Assembly (NCBI GenBank): GCA_943324925.2
Contig: CALPNL020000007.1
Span: forward strand, 1-22,207
Source of the DNA: Chitinophaga pinensis
GTDB lineage: Bacteria; Bacteroidota; Bacteroidia; Flavobacteriales; Flavobacteriaceae
DNA length: 22,207 nt
Direction of reading: 5' to 3'
The notes beneath the pieces are model-generated. The model did no database searches. It had not been told where the DNA came from and saw nothing but the letters and a program-made list of their open reading frames with translations. Shown in pieces: positions 15,973-22,207 of the stretch (within the stretch, counting starts at the first letter, position 1; the number at the start of each line of letters is the position of its first letter). The translations under genes were made by a program, and so were the position numbers.

Positions 15973-17985
15973 TTATTTGATTTTAAATCGTAAGCCCGCA
16001 TAATACATTTGTCCAAATATTGGCGCATATATAATTGAAGTGTCAAATGCGGTGCTGAAAGGATCTTCACTACCTAAAATTGCTTTTTCTTGTTTGTAAT
16101 TTCCGATATTCTCTCCACCTACATAAATTTCAAAAGCACTTGAAAAAACTTTGGTGATTTGCATATTCATAACTGAAAATGAAGGAGAAAAATCGGGCAT
16201 TGAATCTATTCCAGAATTAGAAATGGTGTTGGGCAATCTTTGTGTTCCAAACCAATTTATTGTGAAATCAAATTTCCATTGTTTTCCATCATCCAATAAA
16301 TGAGTTTGGTATTCTAAATTTCCAAAAAAACGATGTTTGGCTTGTAAAGGTCGTTCTTGAGTAACATATTGATAATCCGTTTGTATATCGTAATATTTAT
16401 AAGCCGTTCTCAAATTAAAGTGATGCGCCAATTCATAATTAAACTCTATTTGCAAACTATTAGCAAACGACTTTCCATTCAAGTTATAGAAAACCACTTG
16501 TTGGGGTCCTTGATATAGATCCACCACCACTTGATTTTGAAAGTCGGTCCGGTAGAAATCAAATCCGAAATCTCCATTTTTGTTAAAAAGTATAAACTTC
16601 TGAGAAAAACTGAGTCCATAATTCCAGGCTATCTCGGGATCAAGACCGTAAAACTTTCCATTAGTATTTAAAATTTCGAAGTTTCTAGAACTTCCAAATA
16701 GTTGTTGGTTTTCAGCAAAAATGTTAGCGCTTCGTACTCCACGACCGGCAGAAAAACGAATTACACCTTTTTCCCAGGGATTGTATCTGACATGTAAGCG
16801 CGGGGTAAAAAAAGCACCAATTCTGTTGTGGTTGTCAAATCTACCTCCTAATACAATACTGAAATTACTAGTATTATCATAGGTGTATTCAAAAAATACT
16901 CCAAGGGAATTATCAGTTCTACTATGATCAAATCGATTTACAAACTCTTCGTATTTATCATAAGCAAAATTAATTCCTGTTGAAAATTTATTCATTGTAT
17001 TATCAATAATTGAATTGAAAATTAAGTTGGAATAATAACTTTTTTGCTTGATATTGTATTGGTTTAAACCAAAATAAGACTCTTGATCATGGCTGTTGAA
17101 TGCATTTTGAAAACCGATACTCTGAAAAGGCATTTCAGGAAAAACATATCCTAATTTTGTTGAAAAATCGACTCTTTCAGTATTAATTTCCGAACCCCAA
17201 TAATTAGTTGTAAAACGATCTCTATTAGGCACAAAATCCAATTGACCAGTTTGTTTTTTATCATTCATATATCGGAAATTAACAAAACCAACCCATCCTT
17301 TTTGAGCATTGGTGTATTGCCAACGATTTAAAATATTAATTTGTTTTCCTAATGGATTGTCTAGAAATCCATCATTATTCATATCATTTTTTGCAATTCG
17401 AGTATTGCCATGAACGAACAAACTAGAACTCCATTTATCTGATATCTTTTTATTGAAATGTGTATTTAATTCGAATCGAGAATCTGTGGATCCATAGGCA
17501 TTTACAAAAAATGGAATGTCTTTATTGGGTTTAATTAATTCGGTATTTATCTGACCTGAAACACTTTCATAACCGTTCACAACACTTCCAGCGCCTTTGG
17601 TAATTTGGATGCTTTCTACCCATGTCCCTGGTGTAAATGACAATCCGTAAGCCTGAGAAGCGCCGCGAACTGAAGGAATATTCTCCTCAGTGATCATTAA
17701 ATACGGACTGGTCAAACCCAGCATTTTTATTTGTTTGGTTCCGGTTAATGCATCTGAAAAGTTAACATCGATTGAAGGATTGGTTTCAAAACTCTCAGCC
17801 AAATTACAGCATGCGGCCTTCAATAATTCTTGACTGGAAAGAATGGTAGTATTGGCGGTAAGTTTTAATGATTTTTGCAAACTCTTACTCGAATTTTGAA
17901 CTTTTATCTCCTTCAAAGTATCTTGAGAAAAGGAAATATTAGACCATAATAGCAGCAATATTAGAATTGAAATTTGTTTTTGCAT
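15973..17985 (-). CDS. TonB-dependent outer-membrane receptor, probably for metal
   Basis: 670 aa. Signal peptide 1-20 (ISFSQ) is followed by DTLKEIKVQ, a possible TonB box, and a plug domain (about 45-155) with the motifs LGLTSPYLMITEENIP and VESIQITKGAGSVVNGYESVSGQINTEL. The remainder is beta-strand rich and ends RFKIK, as expected of a 22-strand barrel. The CarboxypepD-like N-terminal extension common in SusC proteins is absent, and no SusD gene is present, so this is not a sugar transporter pair. A vicinal Cys59-Cys60 in the plug start (KAACCNLAESFETNP) recalls receptors linked with metals. Its neighbours, a cysteine-rich HYC_CC_PP-like protein and an HMA protein, support uptake or handling of copper or another soft metal. 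The substrate is inferred. Confidence 0.92.
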   Translation of the reverse strand: MQKQISILILLLLWSNISFSQDTLKEIKVQNSSKSLQKSLKLTANTTILSSQELLKAACCNLAESFETNPSIDVNFSDALTGTKQIKMLGLTSPYLMITEENIPSVRGASQAYGLSFTPGTWVESIQITKGAGSVVNGYESVSGQINTELIKPNKDIPFFVNAYGSTDSRFELNTHFNKKISDKWSSSLFVHGNTRIAKNDMNNDGFLDNPLGKQINILNRWQYTNAQKGWVGFVNFRYMNDKKQTGQLDFVPNRDRFTTNYWGSEINTERVDFSTKLGYVFPEMPFQSIGFQNAFNSHDQESYFGLNQYNIKQKSYYSNLIFNSIIDNTMNKFSTGINFAYDKYEEFVNRFDHSRTDNSLGVFFEYTYDNTSNFSIVLGGRFDNHNRIGAFFTPRLHVRYNPWEKGVIRFSAGRGVRSANIFAENQQLFGSSRNFEILNTNGKFYGLDPEIAWNYGLSFSQKFILFNKNGDFGFDFYRTDFQNQVVVDLYQGPQQVVFYNLNGKSFANSLQIEFNYELAHHFNLRTAYKYYDIQTDYQYVTQERPLQAKHRFFGNLEYQTHLLDDGKQWKFDFTINWFGTQRLPNTISNSGIDSMPDFSPSFSVMNMQITKVFSSAFEIYVGGENIGNYKQEKAILGSEDPFSTAFDTSIIYAPIFGQMYYAGLRFKIK

Positions 17986-18054
17986 TATTTGATTTTTATG
18001 TTAAAAATGATATATAACCACGTGAAATGTGATTAATTTTCAAAAACATAAAAA

Positions 18055-18456
18055 TTAAGCGTAGAAAATAAATTGGGAATACAACTTAAAGAAGGGTGGC
18101 GCATTGGCATCACAAAAATAAATTGGAATTGAATTTGATTTAAAATTCGAAATTGTAATGGTAGTATTTGGATTCCAATGATTGTCAGGTAAATGAAAAT
18201 CGGTAATTTGAAAAAATAAATGGGACAATGAAGTTTCCGATTTTTTTTGAAAATGCAACACTTTAGTATCACAACAACCTGATTTTTCTTCTATTTCGCC
18301 ACAGCAATTCTTCTCGATTTCTTCTGAAGATAAAGAGGTTTTTAATGAAATTGATGATATTTCGTCTCCACAATAATGTACATTAAATGCAAATCCAATG
18401 TTGGATACCAACAATAAGAAAGCCAGAGTTATACAAATGTGTTTTCGAAAATTCAT
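18055..18456 (-). CDS. HYC_CC_PP-family small secreted cysteine-rich protein
   Basis: 133 aa. A signal peptide (about 1-24, FAF) is followed by the three signatures that name this Bacteroidota family: HYCGD (27-31), two vicinal cysteine pairs in NCCGEIEEKSGCCDTK, and NAPPFF near the C-terminus. The cysteines and histidine could bind metal. It is the first gene of the probable unit running to the TonB-dependent receptor and HMA protein, 69 bp upstream of the receptor. The ATG is the only workable start for the signal peptide, yet a -7-like TACCTTTG (18461-18468) ends only 4 nt before it, so the transcript may be leaderless. Function is unknown; metal handling is inferred from context. Confidence 0.85.
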   Translation of the reverse strand: MNFRKHICITLAFLLLVSNIGFAFNVHYCGDEISSISLKTSLSSEEIEKNCCGEIEEKSGCCDTKVLHFQKKSETSLSHLFFQITDFHLPDNHWNPNTTITISNFKSNSIPIYFCDANAPPFFKLYSQFIFYA

Positions 18457-18460
18457 AATG

Positions 18461-18468
18461 CAAAGGTA
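18461..18468 (-). promoter_or_regulatory. Possible -7 element of the metal module
   Basis: On the minus strand this is TACCTTTG, a full match to TAnnTTTG. It lies 4 nt ahead of the ATG of the HYC_CC_PP gene. No clear TTG is seen at the expected distance, only a T-rich stretch. Confidence 0.4.
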
Positions 18469-18506
18469 AACGATAAAATAAAATGAAAATTAATATTGTG
18501 ATAAAA

Positions 18507-18950
18507 TTAATTCGTCCGTTTTTGAATTAAATAGCCCGGAATAAATAACAATAGTAATAAGGGTTGAATTAAAAACCTACGAATATAAAATAACTCCATT
18601 TTGTTATCATCTGCATAAAATATCAATACAATATAGAAAGCTATTATTAAAATTATGAATAAAAGACCGTATAAAATGGAAGCAAACTTAGTAAAACTTA
18701 CATCTTTGAAAGCAATTTGAATAAAAACTACAGAAACTATTGAATTAAGTAAATACCTGAAAGAAAAACTAAAAAACAAATTTAACTTCTTTACATCAGG
18801 TAAAGGAAAATTAGTACTATCGGCCTTGAAATAGTTCAAAAAAGGATCGTAGAATAACGATTCTTCAAATATTCTAATCGACGCTAAAACTAGCACCAAT
18901 AAAAACAAGCCAAAAACTCTGATTTTATTATTTAGTAGGATTTTTAGCAT
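18507..18950 (-). CDS. Exosortase F system-associated protein
   Basis: 147 aa, mainly hydrophobic, with about four membrane segments (roughly residues 12-27, 60-80, 88-112, 128-142) and an external loop with SIRIFEESLFYDPFLNYFK (24-42), typical of the protein always found beside XrtF in Flavobacteriia. Its role is not known, but it is presumed to work with the exosortase at the inner membrane. Its ATG lies inside the xrtF coding region (23-bp overlap), so translation is probably coupled. Confidence 0.88.
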   Translation of the reverse strand: MLKILLNNKIRVFGLFLLVLVLASIRIFEESLFYDPFLNYFKADSTNFPLPDVKKLNLFFSFSFRYLLNSIVSVVFIQIAFKDVSFTKFASILYGLLFIILIIAFYIVLIFYADDNKMELFYIRRFLIQPLLLLLFIPGYLIQKRTN

Positions 18951-19482
18951 AGAATGAGAATTTATTAACCCAAATTATCCATAAGATAAAAACTGTTCCA
19001 TAAATAACCAATGGAAATAAAATATCATGCAAAATAAAATTGGCTTCAGGAAAATGAAAAAAAGCAACCATTAATAGTGCAATTCTAATTATATTTAAAA
19101 TATGTATTATCAAACTTCCAGCGATAATAAAGTAAATTGTGTTTTTAATTTTTCCTGAAAATGCGATCACAAAGGAGATAAATAAGATGATTACACTTAG
19201 TGCATTACATCCTTCAACTATTCTGGCAACAAATTTTCCATTATAAAAAAACTTATAACAAGGTTGGGTAGGATGCAGTGAGATGTGGGCATCGCCGTTG
19301 AAAAACAAAAGCGTTTGTTCGACTTGAGAGGTAACCAACTTGGTAAAACTATCAACTTCATATATATTAATATCAAATTGATTTAAATAATATTGATAGA
19401 TAAAGGTTAATACCAAATAGGAAAAAATGAATTTAACCAAGAATAGCAAAAAAGGTTTGTATTGAATCCAATAATTCTTCAC
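18928..19482 (-). CDS. xrtF: Exosortase family protein XrtF
   Basis: 184 aa from GTG 19482. Exosortases are multi-spanning inner-membrane cysteine proteases that process C-terminal sorting signals, mostly in bacteria that make extracellular polymers. The catalytic triad is visible: Cys92 (IVEGCNALS), Arg133 (LNIIRIALL) and His152 (FILHDILFPL), each at a membrane helix edge. No ATG exists near the N-terminus. The frame opens with TTG 19500, but this TTG is part of the -7 element of a good promoter, so the GTG six codons later is preferred. No exosortase-sorted substrate is seen in this window. Confidence 0.9.
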   Translation of the reverse strand: MKNYWIQYKPFLLFLVKFIFSYLVLTFIYQYYLNQFDINIYEVDSFTKLVTSQVEQTLLFFNGDAHISLHPTQPCYKFFYNGKFVARIVEGCNALSVIILFISFVIAFSGKIKNTIYFIIAGSLIIHILNIIRIALLMVAFFHFPEANFILHDILFPLVIYGTVFILWIIWVNKFSFYAKNPTK

Positions 19483-19497
19483 AATTGTAATTTTTAA

Positions 19498-19526
19498 CAA
19501 ATTTATATAAAAAAAGATGAGCGCAA
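19498..19526 (-). promoter_or_regulatory. Candidate xrtF promoter
   Basis: On the minus strand, TTG (19524-19526), an 18-nt spacer and TAAATTTG (19498-19505), a perfect TAnnTTTG. It would start RNA a few bases ahead of the GTG at 19482. It shares the 70-bp divergent gap with the promoter of the GAF-domain gene. Confidence 0.55.
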
Positions 19527-19531
19527 TTAAA

Positions 19532-19539
19532 TACTTTTG
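19532..19539 (+). promoter_or_regulatory. Possible -7 element of the GAF-domain gene
   Basis: TACTTTTG, a full match to TAnnTTTG, 14 nt ahead of the ATG at 19554. No clear TTG partner at normal spacing. Confidence 0.4.
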
Positions 19540-19553
19540 TAAAAATAAAAAAT

Positions 19554-20009
19554 ATGACTTTCTCCGAATTACAACCTCTAGTTATTGAAATCACAACTGT
19601 TGAAAACACCTCTCGAGACGAGAAGCTATTGCAAATTTGTTCACTTTTAGAAGCAAATATTGAACATTACAACTGGGTTGGTTTTTATATTGCAAATCAT
19701 GAAACTCAAACTTTGCATTTAGGACCCTATGTTGGAGCTCCAACAGATCACACCGTAATTCCATTTGGAAAAGGAATTTGCGGTCAAGTGGCGGTTTCAA
19801 ATAGTAATTTTGTAGTTCCCGATGTGGCTGCACAAGACAACTATATCGCTTGTAGTTTTACTGTAAAATCGGAAATTGTGGTTCCCCTATTTGTAAATGG
19901 GGTAAATATCGGTCAAATAGATATCGATTCAAATACTTTGGATCCTTTTACAACAGAAGACGAACGTTTTTTGGAGTTCGTTAATGAGCAAATTGCAGTA
20001 TTATTTTAG
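19554..20009 (+). CDS. GAF-domain protein of the free-methionine-(R)-sulfoxide reductase (fRMsr) type
   Basis: 151 aa, a single GAF domain with no other module. fRMsr enzymes reduce free methionine-R-sulfoxide in the cytoplasm. Family motifs: HYNWVGFYI (38-46), LGPYVGAP (56-63), IPFGKGICGQVA (69-80), FVVPDV (86-91), NYIACSFTVKSEIVVPL (96-112) and IGQIDIDS. Cys76 and Cys100 are 24 residues apart, as are Cys94 and the catalytic Cys118 of the E. coli enzyme. The position of E. coli Cys84 appears to hold His66, so the usual disulfide partner is missing. It could still reduce substrate through Cys76, or have another role. It is transcribed divergently from xrtF. Confidence 0.85.
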   Translation: MTFSELQPLVIEITTVENTSRDEKLLQICSLLEANIEHYNWVGFYIANHETQTLHLGPYVGAPTDHTVIPFGKGICGQVAVSNSNFVVPDVAAQDNYIACSFTVKSEIVVPLFVNGVNIGQIDIDSNTLDPFTTEDERFLEFVNEQIAVLF

Positions 20010-20047
20010 CATTTAGAATTAGTACAATTCTTTTCGATCTCAACTAA

Positions 20048-20100
20048 TTTTCAGAAAGAATAATATATTTAACTATTTTTCAGATAAAGATAATATATTT
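20048..20100. repeat. Imperfect direct repeat upstream of galM
   Basis: Two near-identical copies, 20048-20070 (23 nt) and 20077-20100 (24 nt), both beginning TTTTCAGA and ending AATATATTT, with about 29 nt between starts. The second runs into TATATTTG (20094-20101), a -7 element match. They may be a duplicated promoter segment or paired binding sites for a regulator. Confidence 0.6.
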
Positions 20101-20101
20101 G
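20094..20101 (+). promoter_or_regulatory. Possible -7 element of the galM promoter
   Basis: TATATTTG, a full match to TAnnTTTG, 25 nt ahead of the galM ATG. It lies at the end of the second copy of the direct repeat. The first copy ends TATATTTA. No clear -33 TTG. Confidence 0.4.
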
Positions 20102-20126
20102 GGAAAAGTTAATTAGCAAGTCTGTA

Positions 20127-21164
20127 ATGCCTGAAGTTACAATCAATTCAAAAAGCAAATTATTTGGAACAATGCCAAATGGCGAAGCTGTTTACAGCTA
20201 TGAATTGAAAAATAGCAATGGCATTGAAGTCAAAATAATCAATTACGGCGCTACGATTACTTCCTTAAAAATTCCATTAAAAATAGGAAATATCATTGAC
20301 GTAGTTTTGGGATTAGACTCATTAGAAGACTATATGAAATCCTATGAAATTGGCGGCTCTCCTTATTTTGGAGCTACTGTAGGAAGATATTCAGGCAGAA
20401 TTAACCTCGGCTTATTTACATTAAACAATAGAGTACACCAACTAGAAAAAAACCTAAATGATCATTCCCTTCACGGCGGCAATATTGGTTTTAGCCAAAG
20501 AATTTGGAAAGTTGTAAAAATAACTGAAGGCATTAATCCATCAATAACATTGACTTATTTAAGTCCAAATAATGAAGGTGGTTTTCCAGGTGACTTAAAG
20601 GTAGAACTTACTTATACCTTATCGGAAAACAACGAATTGAGTATTGAGTACATCGCCACTACTTCTGAAGATACGATTGTTAATATGACCAATCATAGTT
20701 ATTTCAATCTTGAAGGACCTACTGAAACGGTGGTAAATCAAGATCTATACATCAACTCCAAAACACTTTTAGAAACCAATGCGGATAATGTTCCAACGGG
20801 CATACTTTTGAATGTGGTTGCTACTTCAAATGACTTTTCAAGTGTCAAAAAATGCCCAGATAAAATTGACACCTCTTTTGTATTAAATAAAGAAAATAAA
20901 ATTGCAGCTTCGCTATACAGTAAAAAAAATAATTTGAAAATGCTAGTTTTTACCGATCAGCCATCAGTACATATTTATGTTGGTGGAAAATATGATGACC
21001 AATTAACTGGAAAAGAAAAAATAAAATACCAAAAAAACAGTGGGATTTGTTTTGAGACTCAGAATTTTCCTGACGCCCCAAACCATAAACATTTTCCAAA
21101 TTCAGTGTTGAAAAAAGACGAAACCTATTTGCAAAAAACAGTTTATAAATTTGAAATTTATTAA
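20127..21164 (+). CDS. galM: Aldose 1-epimerase (galactose mutarotase)
   Basis: 345 aa, no signal peptide, so cytoplasmic. It interconverts alpha and beta anomers of galactose or glucose, feeding galactokinase. Motifs: INYGATITSL (38-47), GATVGRYSGRI (82-92), HSLHGG (113-118) with His116, TNHSYFNLEG (188-197) with catalytic acid His190, and GICFETQNFPDAPNH (306-320) with catalytic base Glu310. Length is typical. The start ATG at 20127 follows a possible promoter and a direct repeat. The GH53 galactanase gene begins 2 bp after the stop, so the two are probably one transcript for galactan use. Confidence 0.96.
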   Translation: MPEVTINSKSKLFGTMPNGEAVYSYELKNSNGIEVKIINYGATITSLKIPLKIGNIIDVVLGLDSLEDYMKSYEIGGSPYFGATVGRYSGRINLGLFTLNNRVHQLEKNLNDHSLHGGNIGFSQRIWKVVKITEGINPSITLTYLSPNNEGGFPGDLKVELTYTLSENNELSIEYIATTSEDTIVNMTNHSYFNLEGPTETVVNQDLYINSKTLLETNADNVPTGILLNVVATSNDFSSVKKCPDKIDTSFVLNKENKIAASLYSKKNNLKMLVFTDQPSVHIYVGGKYDDQLTGKEKIKYQKNSGICFETQNFPDAPNHKHFPNSVLKKDETYLQKTVYKFEIY

Positions 21165-21166
21165 TT

Positions 21167-22207
21167 ATGGAAAATTCAAAATCCAAAATCATATTGCTTA
21201 TTGTTTTTACAAGTTCATTACTTCTATCCTATTGTAGTAGTTCACAAACTCCTGATCCAATTCCAAATCCTAATCCAACACCAACATACAATTTTGCCAA
21301 AGGAGCAGATGTGGGATGGTTGTCACAAATGGAAGCAACAGGATACCGATTTTACGATACAGACGGAACTGAAAAAAACTGTTTGCAGTTGCTAAAAGAT
21401 AGAGGAATGAACACCATCCGATTGCGCGTTTTTGTAAATCCATCCAATGACCGAATTAATGGACACTGTAGCAAAGAGGAAACGGTAGCGATGGCGGTAA
21501 GAGCAAAAAACTTGGGGATGCGAATTATGATTGATTTCCATTACAGCGATTCTTGGGCTGATCCATCCCAGCAAAACAAACCTGCAGCTTGGGCTTCGCA
21601 TTCCTTTACCACATTGTTAAGTGACGTTTACAACCATACATTTGAAGTATTAACCGCACTTAAAACTGCCGGAGTAACTCCAGAATGGGTGCAAATAGGA
21701 AATGAAATTCCTGGGGGCATGCTTTGGCCTGAGGGAAATTCAACGAATTTTGCCCAATTAGCACAGCTTTTAAATAAAGGTTATGATGCCACAAAAGCGA
21801 TCGATCCAACGATAAAAGTGGTAGTACATATTGATCAAGGCAATAATAATTCGCGATTTAGATGGTTTTTTGATAATGCCAGAACAAATAATGTGAGATA
21901 CGATGTAATTGGACTTTCTTACTATCCTTATTGGTTAAATAGCGATTACACAATGACCATTGCCGACCTACAAAATAATTTAAATGATATGGTTTCACGA
22001 TACAATAAAGAAGTTATGGTGGTGGAAGTAGGTGGAGATTATACCTTGGTTCAAAATACAAAAGACATGCTTACAGCAACAATTAATGCTGTAAGAAATG
22101 TGCCAAATCAAAAAGGACTTGGGGTAATTTATTGGGAACCAGAAGGTGAAAAAACGTGGAGCGGTTATCAATTAAACTGTTGGCAAACAAACGGAAAGCC
22201 TTCACTA
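21167..22207 (+). CDS. GH53 endo-beta-1,4-galactanase, lipoprotein (3' end cut)
   Basis: The frame is open from ATG 21167 to the window edge, 347 codons. GH53 enzymes cut beta-1,4-galactan side chains of pectin. The signal peptide ends in a lipobox LLSYC (Cys23), followed by a proline/asparagine linker (about 28-40), so it is anchored to the membrane, probably outer and surface-facing. The (beta/alpha)8 domain starts KGADVGWLSQMEA. Acid/base Glu180 lies in WVQIGNEIPGGMLWP and nucleophile Glu287 in VMVVEVGGDYT; GLSYYPYW also fits the family. Most of the catalytic domain is present. The tight link to galM supports galactan breakdown to galactose. Further polysaccharide-utilisation genes may follow beyond the right edge. 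Confidence 0.93.
   Translation, partial: MENSKSKIILLIVFTSSLLLSYCSSSQTPDPIPNPNPTPTYNFAKGADVGWLSQMEATGYRFYDTDGTEKNCLQLLKDRGMNTIRLRVFVNPSNDRINGHCSKEETVAMAVRAKNLGMRIMIDFHYSDSWADPSQQNKPAAWASHSFTTLLSDVYNHTFEVLTALKTAGVTPEWVQIGNEIPGGMLWPEGNSTNFAQLAQLLNKGYDATKAIDPTIKVVVHIDQGNNNSRFRWFFDNARTNNVRYDVIGLSYYPYWLNSDYTMTIADLQNNLNDMVSRYNKEVMVVEVGGDYTLVQNTKDMLTATINAVRNVPNQKGLGVIYWEPEGEKTWSGYQLNCWQTNGKPSL

Noticed and set aside
18033..18272. 79-codon minus-strand open frame
   Set aside because: Overlaps the HYC_CC_PP gene in another frame; the latter has a signal peptide and family motifs, this does not.
21201..21395. 64-codon plus-strand open frame
   Set aside because: Out-of-frame shadow of the GH53 gene, which stays open from 21167 to the window end with both catalytic glutamates.
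1..22207. CRISPR arrays, tRNA/rRNA genes, insertion sequences or prophage genes
   Set aside because: No spaced direct-repeat array, cloverleaf, rRNA segment or transposase/integrase motif was seen on either strand.

Overview
The window looks like chromosomal DNA of a Flavobacterium or close relative (Bacteroidota, Flavobacteriia). The evidence is AT-rich sequence, a gliding-motility/type IX secretion gene (gldK), an exosortase F pair, a HYC_CC_PP-type protein, a barrel-less TonB-plug protein, and promoters of the Bacteroidota form (TTG, about 18-22 bp, TAnnTTTG) with no clear Shine-Dalgarno sites. Most genes are core housekeeping genes. I see no rRNA, tRNA, CRISPR array, phage or transposase gene.

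Left part (1-5186, minus strand): gldK, cut at the left edge, has its own promoter. Upstream lie topA and, 3 bp behind it, a ureohydrolase-fold (arginase/formimidoylglutamase-like) protein whose metal ligands look partly lost. The 382 bp between divergent topA and miaB hold a long structured element resembling the flavobacterial Flavo-1 RNA/repeat, then a clear miaB promoter.

Centre (5569-12219, plus strand): miaB (tRNA modification), an AAA+ sigma-54-type activator without receiver domain, lptE (LPS assembly lipoprotein), a small TPR-like protein and secG, closed by a strong terminator. groES-groEL follow, with no CIRCE but a possible sigma-54-type -24/-12 site, and are closed by a second strong terminator.

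Right part: a 787-aa exported MG2/TonB-plug-like protein ends against a DedA membrane protein at a perfect 16-bp bidirectional terminator. Next, on the minus strand, comes a three-gene module read as HYC_CC_PP-like protein, TonB-dependent receptor, then secreted HMA metal-binding protein, probably for copper or another soft metal. Upstream of it are xrtF and its overlapping partner gene. The final plus-strand block has a GAF-domain (fRMsr-like) protein, then galM and, 2 bp behind it, a lipoprotein GH53 endo-beta-1,4-galactanase cut by the right edge. This pair may mark the edge of a galactan-utilisation locus.

Nothing here is clearly an unknown system. The points most worth checking are the degenerate arginase-fold protein beside gldK, the metal module, the possible sigma-54 control of groESL, the structured element at 5339-5483, and the duplicated sequence upstream of galM.
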